A program made the translations under genes and the position numbers. A stretch of 51,419 nt of DNA, from assembly GCA_035575035.1 (NCBI GenBank), contig DATLYH010000384.1, positions 1-51,419 of the forward strand, in the 5' to 3' direction. The notes under the pieces were generated by a model. It made no database searches. It saw only the letters and a list, made by a program, of their open reading frames with translations, and was not told the origin of the DNA. The DNA comes from DATLYH01 sp035575035. Its GTDB lineage: Bacteria; Planctomycetota; Planctomycetia; Gemmatales; Gemmataceae. Positions 24,904-32,769 of the stretch are shown here, piece after piece (within the stretch, counting starts at the first letter, position 1; every line of letters begins with the position of its first letter).

Positions 24904-25399
24904 TGGCCGGGGCCGGTATGGCCGCCAGGACAGCGATCAGGTAGCACGCAAAGCCCCACAGGCCGCATGACGCCCGGATCGTGTGCACCGTGTCCCAGCG
25001 CTTGCGCAGCTCCGGGTAATTCTCGGGGATCTTGTCGAGGTCCCAGGTGAGCATCATCCGGTTCATCGGTACGTTAAAGTAGCGCGAGGTGATGACCACC
25101 CCCGCCGTGCCCAGCAGGCCCAGGCCGTAGAAAACGAGCGATACCGCCGGCAGCGGGTACGCCTGGAAAGCGCCCAGGAGGATGAGGGCGATGGCCGTCA
25201 GCCCCGAGGTAATGCCGGACGGCTTCATGTAGTAATCAATCTGATGGCCGAGCATCGCGTTGTGGACTTCCACCGAGGTGCGGGTGGAGAACTGGCGTTT
25301 GGTCGGCACGATGACCAGCAGGACGCAGAGCTGCCCGCCGCCCACCACGGCCGCAGCGAAGACATTAACGAATCGGAGCAGCTGCACCAGAAGTTCCAT
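24893..25399 (-). CDS. DUF1772 (anthrone-oxygenase-like) membrane protein
   Basis: The 168-residue protein has four hydrophobic helices (FVNVFAAAVVGGGQLCVLLV, GLTAIALILLGAF, LVFYGLGLLGTAGVVITS, GLWGFACYLIAVLAA) and the NVPMNRMMLTWD block between helices 3 and 4 that marks DUF1772, a family including fungal anthrone oxygenases. It lies between the SDR and SnoaL-like genes. Oxygenation of an aromatic polyketide-like compound is known for a few members; here it is a suggestion from family and context. Confidence 0.8.
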   Translation of the reverse strand: MELLVQLLRFVNVFAAAVVGGGQLCVLLVIVPTKRQFSTRTSVEVHNAMLGHQIDYYMKPSGITSGLTAIALILLGAFQAYPLPAVSLVFYGLGLLGTAGVVITSRYFNVPMNRMMLTWDLDKIPENYPELRKRWDTVHTIRASCGLWGFACYLIAVLAAIPAPATGG

Positions 25400-25450
25400 G
25401 ATCGTCCGGGCCCGGAGATGCGGGGGTTAGGGGTCAGTCCGGCGGCGGCA

Positions 25451-25918
25451 TCAGGCGGGCCGCCCCGGCGGGCCCTGCGGGCGGGCCAAGGGCGGCGGCT
25501 GGACGATGCCAAGCTGCACCAGAATGCCGGGCAGGTCGTCGCAGACCCAGGTTTCCGCGACCTTGCCATTGGCCAGGCGGTGCAGCTCCTGGCCGTGCAC
25601 TACCATTTTCTTGCCGGTCGGCGGGATGCCCATCAGGGGGCCGGTGTGGGTGCCGCGCGTGGTGAAGCGGTTGGCCACAAAGTCCCCCTCGGCGACCAGT
25701 TGTTCGATGGTCATGTGCCAGTCGCCGAATGCCGCCCGCCACATGCCGATGACCATCTTGACTGCCTGTGGGCCCGGCGGCGGCGAGACGGGGTTGCCGG
25801 CCAGATGGACGCGGTAGTCGGGGGTGAAGTGCTGATCGAGCAGGTCGAAGTTCCCCTTGTTCAGGCCCTCCTCGATAAGGTAGCGAATCAGTTTCTTGTT
25901 TTCTTCGGGGCTGGACAT
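25451..25918 (-). CDS. SnoaL-like (ester cyclase-type) polyketide cyclase family protein
   Basis: The 155-residue protein starts at ATG 25918 (SSPEENKKLIRYLIEEGLN) and shows the NTF2-like SnoaL pattern: FDLLDQHFTPDYRVH, KMVIGMWRAAFGDWHMTIE, EGDFVANRFTTRGTHTG and KMVVHGQELHRLANGKVAE, shown as blocks. Family members close polyketide rings by aldol chemistry or have other lyase and hydratase roles. It opens the minus-strand group, divergent from a TcmI-like gene. The Pro/Ala tail after QPPPLARP is not part of the fold. Confidence 0.87.
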   Translation of the reverse strand: MSSPEENKKLIRYLIEEGLNKGNFDLLDQHFTPDYRVHLAGNPVSPPPGPQAVKMVIGMWRAAFGDWHMTIEQLVAEGDFVANRFTTRGTHTGPLMGIPPTGKKMVVHGQELHRLANGKVAETWVCDDLPGILVQLGIVQPPPLARPQGPPGRPA

Positions 25919-26159
25919 GAGGGTTCCCACCTTTCCCGAATGAAACGGCTTCCGGCACAGAGACAAGGACAAGGGCCTGCATTGTGGACAAGGTGCAGTT
26001 AAGACTATCGGGCGGCCCGATGCACTTGTCAAGCAGGAATTCGACATTCTTTGCCACGAGCGATCGCCCCGGCCGCCGGGCGCCCCCCCTTGACGGTGGC
26101 AGTACCATCGAGTACGCTCGGAAAGCTTTTCCATCCAACCACCTCAAGAGGGAACCGTC

Positions 26160-26495
26160 ATGGTCAAGCGTGGCGTTATCGTGGCCTGCATCAAGCCGGG
26201 CTCCGAGGAGCAGGTCGCCAAGATTTTCGCCGAGTCGGACGCCACCGAACTCCCCAAGCTGATGGGCGTGCGCCACCGCAGCCTGTTCGTTCTCAAGGAC
26301 ATCTATATCCACTATGTCGAGATGGACGAGAACTTCGACGAGACGGTCGGGCTGCACCGCGACCACCCGCTGTTCAAGGAGATCAGCAAGAAATTGGAGC
26401 CGTACATCCGCGCCTACGATCGCTGGTGGGAGTCGCCCAAGGATGCCACGGCGCGGGAGTTCTACAGCTGGGACGCTCCGCCCGAAGGGAAATAG
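26160..26495 (+). CDS. TcmI-like (type II polyketide cyclase family) protein
   Basis: The 111-residue protein starts at ATG 26160 after AGAGGGAA. It reads VVACIKPGSEEQVAKIFAES, then LPKLMGVRHRSLFVLKD, YIHYVEM and PLFKEISKKLEPYI, the dimeric alpha+beta-barrel pattern of TcmI-type aromatase/cyclases. It is transcribed away from the SnoaL/DUF1772/SDR group and is followed after 51 bp by bioB, so it may be co-transcribed with bioB. Relatives include L-rhamnose-mutarotase-like folds, so the cyclase role is a family-level guess. Confidence 0.8.
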   Translation: MVKRGVIVACIKPGSEEQVAKIFAESDATELPKLMGVRHRSLFVLKDIYIHYVEMDENFDETVGLHRDHPLFKEISKKLEPYIRAYDRWWESPKDATAREFYSWDAPPEGK

Positions 26496-26546
26496 CCCAC
26501 CACGGAGCGAGCGAACGGCTTTCCCTGGTGGAAGGAGGATACCCTG

Positions 26547-27560
26547 TTGAAAACGCTGGCCGATCTGAAGGCGGTCTACGAGCTGCCGCTGCCTGAGCTG
26601 CTCTTCCGGGCCGCGGAGGTCCATCGTGCTCACCACGACATTCGTGACATTCAGCGCTGTGCGCTGTTGAGCATCAAGACCGGCGGCTGCCCCGAGGACT
26701 GCGGCTACTGCGCCCAGAGCGCCTGGTACAAGACCGGCGTGCAAGCGACGCCGCTTTTGAGCGTCGAGGAGGTCCGGCAGCGGGCCGAGCGGGCCAAGCA
26801 AATGGGGGCGACCCGCTTCTGCATGGGGACCGCCTGGCGCGGGCCGCACGACGGTCCGCAGTTCGATCGGGTGCTGGAGATGGTCCGCGCCGTCCGCGCC
26901 CTGGGCATGGAAGCGTGCGTCACCCTGGGCATGCTCAGGGATGAGCAGGCCCAAAGACTGCGCGACGCCGGCCTGACCGCCTACAACCACAACCTGGATA
27001 CCTCGCGGCGCCACTATCCGCAGATCGTCTCGACCCGCACCTATGACGACCGGCTGGCGACGCTGCGGGCGGTGCAACGGGCCGGCATCGCCGTCTGCTG
27101 CGGCGGCATCGTGGGCATGGGGGAGAACGAGGAAGATCGGCTGATGTTGTTGGCGGAATTGCTCGCCCTGGACCCGCCGCCGGAGAGCATCCCGATCAAC
27201 TGCCTGGTCCCGATCCCCGGTACGCCGCTGGCGAACGCCCGGCCGGTCGATGCGATCGAACTGGTGCGCCTGGTGGCCACGACACGGCTGGCGTTCCCCC
27301 GCGCCCGGGTGCGGCTCAGCGCGGGGCGCGACCGGATGAGCCGCGAGTTGCAGGTGCTCTGCTTTTTGGCCGGGGCCAACTCGATCTTCTTCGGGGAGAA
27401 GTTGCTGACCGCTCCCAACCCGGCCGCCGACGAGGACGCCGAGTTGTTCCGCGCCATGGGGCTGCCGATCCCGCCCCACGGTGTTGGGGCGTGGTCTGGA
27501 GACCACGCCCCAACGGGGGGGGGGCTGCCGATCCCGCGGGTCGAAAACGAACGGGTGTGA
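26547..27560 (+). CDS. bioB: Biotin synthase
   Basis: BioB is a radical SAM enzyme that inserts sulfur into dethiobiotin. The 337-residue chain has the cluster motif GGCPEDCGYCAQS (residues about 47-59), then TRFCMGTAWRGP, GMEACVTLGML, AYNHNLDTS and INCLVPIPGTPL. The TTG start at 26547 is chosen because GGAAGGAGG lies 9 bases upstream and the N-terminus then matches the family. A 63-bp in-frame insertion near the C-terminus (27458-27536) duplicates the residues GLPIP around a palindromic repeat. It lies past the barrel, so activity is probably kept. The nearby acetyl-CoA carboxylase genes are biotin users. Confidence 0.95.
   Translation: MKTLADLKAVYELPLPELLFRAAEVHRAHHDIRDIQRCALLSIKTGGCPEDCGYCAQSAWYKTGVQATPLLSVEEVRQRAERAKQMGATRFCMGTAWRGPHDGPQFDRVLEMVRAVRALGMEACVTLGMLRDEQAQRLRDAGLTAYNHNLDTSRRHYPQIVSTRTYDDRLATLRAVQRAGIAVCCGGIVGMGENEEDRLMLLAELLALDPPPESIPINCLVPIPGTPLANARPVDAIELVRLVATTRLAFPRARVRLSAGRDRMSRELQVLCFLAGANSIFFGEKLLTAPNPAADEDAELFRAMGLPIPPHGVGAWSGDHAPTGGGLPIPRVENERV
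27458..27536. repeat. Palindromic element A copy 3 inside bioB, with 16-bp flanking direct repeats
   Basis: The palindrome at 27483-27514 (arm GTTGGGGCGTGGTCT, centre GG) is flanked by GGGGCTGCCGATCCCG at 27458-27473 and 27521-27536. The repeat offset is 63 bp, exactly 21 codons, so bioB stays in frame. Confidence 0.93.
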
Positions 27561-27561
27561 C

Positions 27562-28443
27562 ATGCCGTCAACCTCATCCGCCGACGAGCTGTACCAGCGC
27601 GCCCTGGCCTTCTACCGGGCGGAGAACTACCCGCGCTGCCGGGAGGCGGTCGAGCAGGCGCTGGCGGCCGACCCCCAGAATGTCGCTTGCCTCATCCTGA
27701 AGGGAATGGCCCTGACCCAGTTGGGCGAGATGGACGAGGCGATTGAGACATTGCGGCAGGCCACTCGGGCGGCGCCCGCCGATGCCGAGGCCTGGCGCCA
27801 GCTGGGCATCACTCTGATGACCGATGGCGAACTCAAGGAGGCGGCCGAGGCCTTCGGCGTGACGCTGCGCCACCGGCCCGACGACGTGCCGGTGCTGATC
27901 GACCTGGGCAACGTTCTGTTCACGCTCGGCCATCCCCAGGAGGCAATCCAGACACTGGAGCGGGCCCGGCGGCTGCGGCGGGGCGATCTGGCCATCCTGC
28001 GGAACCTGGCCGACATGTACGTCGCCGCCAGCCAGCCCGAGCCGGCCCTGGAGGTCATTCGCGAGATCCTGGAACTGCGGCCCGAGGACGTGCTGGCGCT
28101 GTGCGACGCCGCCTGGCTCTACCTGCAACTCCACCGGCTCGATGAGGCCGCCGCCGCTTTCCGAGCGCTGCGGCGCATCGACGCGGAAGGGGAGCACGAG
28201 CTGTACGCGGTGCATGGGCTGGTGATGACCGAGATCCGCCGGCGGAACTGGCGGAAGGCGCTCGACCTGGCCATCGAGGCGACGCGGCTGGACCGCTACG
28301 AGTTTACGACCACGCTGCTGGCGTTCATCAGCGGCCGACTGTTTGGCAAGACCGGCGGCGAGGTCACCGAGAAGGAGCTGAATGCCCACTTCGAGACCGA
28401 GCACCGGGCGCACCGCCGCCTGCACGCGGAGGCCGGCGATTAG
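27562..28443 (+). CDS. Tetratricopeptide-repeat protein
   Basis: The 293-residue soluble protein starts one base after the bioB stop. It contains about six TPR units (residues about 5-215), with the W/LG/Y-A/P pattern visible in ALAFYRAENYPRCREAVEQA, ADAEAWRQLGITLMTDGELK and EDVLALCDAAWLYLQLHRLD. No enzyme domain or signal peptide is present. TPR arrays are protein-binding scaffolds. Tight linkage to bioB and the acc genes suggests co-expression; the partner is unknown. Confidence 0.9.
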   Translation: MPSTSSADELYQRALAFYRAENYPRCREAVEQALAADPQNVACLILKGMALTQLGEMDEAIETLRQATRAAPADAEAWRQLGITLMTDGELKEAAEAFGVTLRHRPDDVPVLIDLGNVLFTLGHPQEAIQTLERARRLRRGDLAILRNLADMYVAASQPEPALEVIREILELRPEDVLALCDAAWLYLQLHRLDEAAAAFRALRRIDAEGEHELYAVHGLVMTEIRRRNWRKALDLAIEATRLDRYEFTTTLLAFISGRLFGKTGGEVTEKELNAHFETEHRAHRRLHAEAGD

Positions 28444-28478
28444 GGGCGGTCTAGTGCCGAACGGCGGGATGTTACTTC

Positions 28479-28518
28479 TTTGCCATTTGCGGCTTAGCGC
28501 TAAGCCGCAAACGGCAAA
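28479..28518. repeat. 40-bp near-perfect palindrome upstream of accDA
   Basis: Arm TTTGCCATTTGCGGCTTAGC pairs with the following 20 bases with one mismatch and no loop. It lies in the 124-bp gap before the fused accDA gene. It may be an operator, an mRNA hairpin or another small palindromic element; no T run follows. Confidence 0.8.
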
Positions 28519-28567
28519 GGAGGGCCCAGGCGATGGCGTAATCAACCTCTGACGAAGGAGTCTTGCG

Positions 28568-30271
28568 GTGTCTGTCGGACAAACCAGCGAAGTCACCGAG
28601 CGCCCTGCCGTCCGGGCCGCGGCTGTGCCGGAAGAGAACCGGTGGGTCAAGTGCCCGCGGGACAGCGCCTTCATCTACCACAAGCGGCTCGACCGCAACC
28701 TGAAGGTCTGCCCCGAGTGCAACTACCACTTCCGCATCAGTGCCCGCGACCGGCTGGCGTATCTGCTCGACCCCGGCAGCTTCCAGGACCTTAGCGGCGA
28801 CATCGAGCCGCGCGACCCGCTCGGCTTCGTCGATTCCAAGCCGTACCCCGCCCGCATCCAGGAGGCGCAGAAAAAGACCGGCCAGAAGGAGGGCACGATC
28901 TACGGCATCGGCACCATCGACGGCACGCCGCTGGTGGTGGCGGTCATGGAGTTTGCCTTCATCGGCGGGGCGATGGGCTCGGCGGTCGGCGAGGCGGTCA
29001 CCCGGGCTGCCGAGTTGGCCGTCCGAAAGCGCCTGCCGCTGCTGGCCGTCTGCGCCTCCGGCGGCGCCCGCATGCAGGAAGGGTGCATCTCCCTGATGCA
29101 GATGGCCAAGACCAGCGCCGCGTTGGCCGTCCTGGCCGAGCATCGGCTGCCCTACCTGGTCCTGCTCACCGACCCGACCTACGGCGGCGTCACCGCCAGC
29201 TTCGCCACGCTCGGCGACGTGCTTATCGCCGAGCCGGACGCCATGATCGGGTTTGCCGGCCGGTCGGTGATTGAGTCCACCATCAAGCAGAAGCTGCCCG
29301 ACGACTTCCAGCGCGCCGACTTCCTGCTGGAGCACGGCATGGTGGACATGGTCGTGCCGCGCGGCGAGCTGCGCATCACGCTGAGCAAGCTCCTGAACTG
29401 TTTTCGGGCCGCCGTTGCCGGCCGCCGGCCGACGGCCGACGAGCTGCCGGAAGTGGGCGAGGTGCCGGCGGTGAAGGCTGACCAGCCGGGCCGCGACGTC
29501 TGGGAGACAGTCCAGCTGGCCCGTCACCCGGACCGGCCCAACACCCTGGAGTACATCAGCCGCATCTTCAGCGACTTCCACCGGCTGCACGGCGACCGGC
29601 TGTTCCGGGAAGACCCGGCCATCGTCGGCGGCCTGGCCCGGCTGGGGCAGGTGCAGTGCATGGTCCTGGGGACGCTCAAAGGGCGCTCGATCAAGGAGAA
29701 CATGGAGCGCAACTTCGGCATGGCCCACCCGGAGGGCTACCGCAAGGCATTGCGATTGATGCAGCAGGCGGCCAAGTTCCACCTGCCGATTATTGCCTTC
29801 GTGGACACGCCGGGGGCCTACCCGGGCATCGGGGCCGAGGAGCGCGGCCAGTCGGTGGCCATCGCCCGCAACCTCTTCGAGATGGCCCGCTTCCCAGTGC
29901 CGATCCTCACGGTGCTGACCGGCGAGGGGGGCAGCGGTGGGGCGCTGGCCCTGGCGGTGGCCGACCGCGTGCTGATGCTGGAAAACAGTTATTACTCGGT
30001 GATCAGTCCCGAGGGGTGCTCGGTGATCCTGTTCAAGGACGTGACGGCGGCCCCGCGAGCGGCCAAGGCGCTGCGGATCACGGCCCACGATCTGAAGCAG
30101 CTGGGGGTCATCGAGGACATCGTGCCGGAGCCGCCCGGCGGCGCCCACACCGACCCGGATGCGACGGCGCGCTACCTCAAGGCGGTCCTGGTACGCCACC
30201 TCCGCGAGTTGCTGCCGAAGGACCCCGGCAAGCTCGTGGAAGAACGCTACGCCCGGTTCCGGGGATTCTGA
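28568..30271 (+). CDS. accDA: Acetyl-CoA carboxylase carboxyltransferase, fused beta and alpha subunits
   Basis: The 567-residue protein joins AccD (residues about 20-285) to AccA (about 310-567) in one chain, catalysing transfer of CO2 from carboxybiotin to acetyl-CoA. The AccD part has EFAFIGGAMGSAVGEAVTRA, CASGGARMQEG and the family zinc ribbon, but the first pair reads CPRD instead of CxxC, leaving three of four cysteines. The AccA part has LYISRI-type and GRSIKENMERNFGM, DTPGAYPGIGAEERGQS and EGGSGGALALAVADRVLM. The GTG start at 28568 follows GAAGGAG. Separate accA and accD are usual in bacteria. Confidence 0.95.
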   Translation: MSVGQTSEVTERPAVRAAAVPEENRWVKCPRDSAFIYHKRLDRNLKVCPECNYHFRISARDRLAYLLDPGSFQDLSGDIEPRDPLGFVDSKPYPARIQEAQKKTGQKEGTIYGIGTIDGTPLVVAVMEFAFIGGAMGSAVGEAVTRAAELAVRKRLPLLAVCASGGARMQEGCISLMQMAKTSAALAVLAEHRLPYLVLLTDPTYGGVTASFATLGDVLIAEPDAMIGFAGRSVIESTIKQKLPDDFQRADFLLEHGMVDMVVPRGELRITLSKLLNCFRAAVAGRRPTADELPEVGEVPAVKADQPGRDVWETVQLARHPDRPNTLEYISRIFSDFHRLHGDRLFREDPAIVGGLARLGQVQCMVLGTLKGRSIKENMERNFGMAHPEGYRKALRLMQQAAKFHLPIIAFVDTPGAYPGIGAEERGQSVAIARNLFEMARFPVPILTVLTGEGGSGGALALAVADRVLMLENSYYSVISPEGCSVILFKDVTAAPRAAKALRITAHDLKQLGVIEDIVPEPPGGAHTDPDATARYLKAVLVRHLRELLPKDPGKLVEERYARFRGF

Positions 30272-30321
30272 GGCACTCGAACCACGAACCACCATCCGTT
30301 GTCAGGGGAAAGGGGGCAGGC

Positions 30322-30774
30322 GTGGACCCGAAGGACGACGACCGCATCGAGCAGGTGGTGAAAGAGGCGAAAGAGCTGATCCGGCTGCTCGACAAGACCA
30401 ACGTTCGGCGTTTCTGCCTGGACGGAGGCGATTTCAAGATCGAGATTGAGCGGGCTTTCCAGAAGGGAGGCGCACCGGTTCTGGCCGCGGCGCCGGCGGC
30501 GGCGGGGACGGCGGCGGCGACGGGTCCGAGGCACCGGGTCCTGGCCCCGCTCGGCGGGACTTTTTACCACGCCCAGAAGCCGGGGGCCAAGCCGTTCGTC
30601 GAGGTTGGCACGCGCGTCCAGCGCGGGCAGACGATCGGCCTGATCGACGTTATGAAGACCATGAACGAGGTGCCCAGCGACGCGGCCGGCGTGGTGGTGG
30701 AGGTCCTGGTTCCCAACGGCCGCGAGGTGCGGACCAACGATCCGTTGATTGTCATTGACACGTCCGCTTCCTGA
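30322..30774 (+). CDS. accB: Biotin carboxyl carrier protein of acetyl-CoA carboxylase
   Basis: The 150-residue protein starts at GTG 30322 after a GGGGGCAGG site. Residues 5-48 form the usual helical N-terminus, 50-68 an Ala/Pro linker, and 70-150 the biotinyl domain. The biotin attachment motif is DVMKTMNEV, with the lysine at residue 112; the common form is EAMKxMNE. The protein carries CO2 between biotin carboxylase and carboxyltransferase. It lies between accDA and a close paralogue lacking that lysine. Confidence 0.95.
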   Translation: MDPKDDDRIEQVVKEAKELIRLLDKTNVRRFCLDGGDFKIEIERAFQKGGAPVLAAAPAAAGTAAATGPRHRVLAPLGGTFYHAQKPGAKPFVEVGTRVQRGQTIGLIDVMKTMNEVPSDAAGVVVEVLVPNGREVRTNDPLIVIDTSAS

Positions 30775-30801
30775 CGGTCCGCTTCAGAGAGGAACCTGTA
30801 C

Positions 30802-31260
30802 ATGGCCGCACACGACATCGAGCGCAGCCGGCAGGTAATCGCCGAGGCCAAGGAAGTGATCCGGATGGTGATGGAATCCGGCAGCGTGCGGCGCGTCTGT
30901 TTGGGGGCCGGCCGAGTGAAGATCGAGCTGGAACGGGCTTTCGCCTCCGGAGGGGCGGCCCCGGCCGAAGTCGTCCCGTCCGCCGCAGCGGAGCCCGGCC
31001 TCCCGCCGGACCCCCGCCACCGGGTGCTGTCGCCACTGGTGGGGACGTTCCGCCTTGCCGAGAAGCCGGGCGGCAAACCGCTCGTGGAAGTCGGTATGCG
31101 CGTCGAAGCGGGACAAACGGTCGGGATCATCGATGTCCTGGGGATCAAGAACCCGGTGCCGGCCGACGTGGCCGGCGTGGTCGAGGAAATCCTGGTCGCC
31201 GACGGGCAGCGGGTGCAGTTTGACCAGCCGCTGCTGGTAATTAACCCAGCGGCCTCCTGA
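30802..31260 (+). CDS. Biotin-carrier-like paralogue lacking the biotinylation lysine
   Basis: The 152-residue protein is clearly homologous to accB over its full length (helical N-terminus, Ala/Pro linker, barrel HRVLSPLVGTFRLAEKPGGK). At the biotin site the sequence is DVLGIKNPV instead of DVMKTMNEV: the modified lysine is Gly, and the only nearby lysine is two residues later, where biotin ligase would not be expected to act. The rest of the barrel is well kept, so it is not decaying. Plant BADC proteins have the same feature and dampen acetyl-CoA carboxylase by replacing BCCP in the complex. A similar structural or regulatory role here is inference. It lies 27 bp after accB. Confidence 0.85.
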   Translation: MAAHDIERSRQVIAEAKEVIRMVMESGSVRRVCLGAGRVKIELERAFASGGAAPAEVVPSAAAEPGLPPDPRHRVLSPLVGTFRLAEKPGGKPLVEVGMRVEAGQTVGIIDVLGIKNPVPADVAGVVEEILVADGQRVQFDQPLLVINPAAS

Positions 31261-31266
31261 TTCAAA

Positions 31267-31364
31267 CTCCCCTCTCCTCCGCGGACGGGGGAAAGGGGTC
31301 GGGGGCGAGGGGGTTGCTTGTGGCTTAGTGCTCTTCCCCCTTTCCCCCACGGGGAAGAGGGGAG
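31267..31364. repeat. CTCCCCTCT/AGAGGGGAG palindrome before accC
   Basis: Outer arms at 31267-31275 and 31356-31364 enclose CCCCCTTTCCCCC and GGGGGAAAGGGG tracts that can also pair. It occupies most of the accB2-accC gap and belongs to the CT/GA-rich palindrome class. Confidence 0.65.
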
Positions 31365-31398
31365 AAAAGCAAACACACGGCGTCATCAGGGAGCCGGC

Positions 31399-32754
31399 AT
31401 GTTCCAGAAAGTGCTGATCGCGAACCGCGGTGAGATCGCCGTCCGCATCCTGCGGGCCTGCCGTGAGCTGGGCATCAAGACGGTGGCGGTCTACTCCCGC
31501 GCCGATGCCGGCTCACGCGTGGTACAGCTGGCCGACGAGAGCGTCTGCATCGGGCCGGGGCCGGCCAAGCGCAGCTACCTCTCCGATGCCGCCCTGATCG
31601 AGGCCGCCAAGATGACCGGGGCCGACGCCCTGCACCCCGGCTACGGTTTCCTCTCCGAAGACCCCGACTTCGCCGAGATCTGCGCCGAGAACGGCATTAC
31701 CTTCATCGGCCCCAAGCCCGATGTTATGGCCCGCGTCGGCGACAAGGCTGAGGCCAAGCGCGTCATGAAGTCGGTCGGCATGCCGCTGGTCCCCGGTACC
31801 GAGGGGACCGTCGAGTCGGTCACCGACGCCGACGACATCGCCCAGCAACTCGGCTACCCGATCATCATCAAGGCGGTGGCCGGCGGCGGCGGCCGCGGCA
31901 TCGCCATTGTCCGCCGCCGCGAGGACCTGGAGTCAACCTATCGGGCCACCCGCGACACCGCCCAGCAGCTTTTCAAGAACAGCGGCGTCTACATCGAGAA
32001 GTGCATCGAGAAGTTCCGTCATTGCGAGGTGCAGATCCTTTGCGATAACTACGGCCACGGTGTTCACCTCGGCGAGCGCGACTGCTCGGTGCAGCGGCGG
32101 CGGCAAAAACTGATCGAAGAGGCCCCCGCCCACCACCTGACGGCCGAGCAGCGCAAGAAGATGTGCGAAACCGCCGTCCGGGGTGCCCTGGCCGCCGGCT
32201 ACTCCAGTGCCGGTACGGTCGAGTTCATCGTCGATCCCGACGGCAACTTCTACTTCATGGAGATCAATGCCCGCATCCAGGTCGAGCACCCGGTTTCGGA
32301 GATGATTTCCAGCATCGACCTGATCAAGGAGCAGATCCGGCTGGCGGCCGGCGAGCGGCTCCGCTTCAAGCAAGAGGACATCCAACTCCGCGGCCATGCC
32401 TTCGAGTGCCGCATCAACGCCGAGGACCCCGAGAAGAACTTCGAGCCCGACAAGAGCGGCCAGATCAAGAACTTCATCCCGCCCGGCGGCCCCGGCACGC
32501 GGGTGGACACCTACATCTACTCCGGCTGGACGGTGCCGCCGTTTTACGACTCGCTGATCGCCAAACTGATCGTCTGGGCCGAAGACCGGCCCAGCGCCAT
32601 TGACCGGATGCTGCGGGCCCTGTCGGAAACCACCGTTGAGGGGGTCAAGACGACCATCCCCTTCCATCAGACGGTCTTCCGGCACCCGGCCTTCCGGCAG
32701 GGCGATGTCTTTACCGATTTTGTCCCCCGCCATCTGGGCATGGCGGGGAATTGA
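31399..32754 (+). CDS. accC: Acetyl-CoA carboxylase, biotin carboxylase subunit
   Basis: AccC carboxylates biotin on AccB using ATP and bicarbonate. The 451-residue protein starts at ATG 31399 after CAGGGAG and has the full ATP-grasp set: FQKVLIANRGEIAVRILRA, HPGYGFLSE, GTEG loop, KAVAGGGGRGIAIV, GERDCSVQRRRQKLIEEAP (active-site Arg/Lys/Glu), FYFMEINARIQVEHPVSEM and RGHAFECRINAEDP. Length is normal. It completes the acc set with accDA and accB in one plus-strand run. Confidence 0.97.
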   Translation: MFQKVLIANRGEIAVRILRACRELGIKTVAVYSRADAGSRVVQLADESVCIGPGPAKRSYLSDAALIEAAKMTGADALHPGYGFLSEDPDFAEICAENGITFIGPKPDVMARVGDKAEAKRVMKSVGMPLVPGTEGTVESVTDADDIAQQLGYPIIIKAVAGGGGRGIAIVRRREDLESTYRATRDTAQQLFKNSGVYIEKCIEKFRHCEVQILCDNYGHGVHLGERDCSVQRRRQKLIEEAPAHHLTAEQRKKMCETAVRGALAAGYSSAGTVEFIVDPDGNFYFMEINARIQVEHPVSEMISSIDLIKEQIRLAAGERLRFKQEDIQLRGHAFECRINAEDPEKNFEPDKSGQIKNFIPPGGPGTRVDTYIYSGWTVPPFYDSLIAKLIVWAEDRPSAIDRMLRALSETTVEGVKTTIPFHQTVFRHPAFRQGDVFTDFVPRHLGMAGN

Positions 32755-32769
32755 GGGAGGACCCAGGCC

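Noticed and set aside
25434..27563. A 709-codon open frame on the minus strand across the SnoaL, TcmI and bioB genes
   Set aside because: It is antisense to three genes with clear families. Long antisense frames are common in GC-rich DNA, and its protein has no recognisable domain.
28472..30295. A 607-codon minus-strand frame opposite accDA
   Set aside because: accDA has all carboxyltransferase motifs; the antisense product is His/Arg/Asp-rich with no family pattern.
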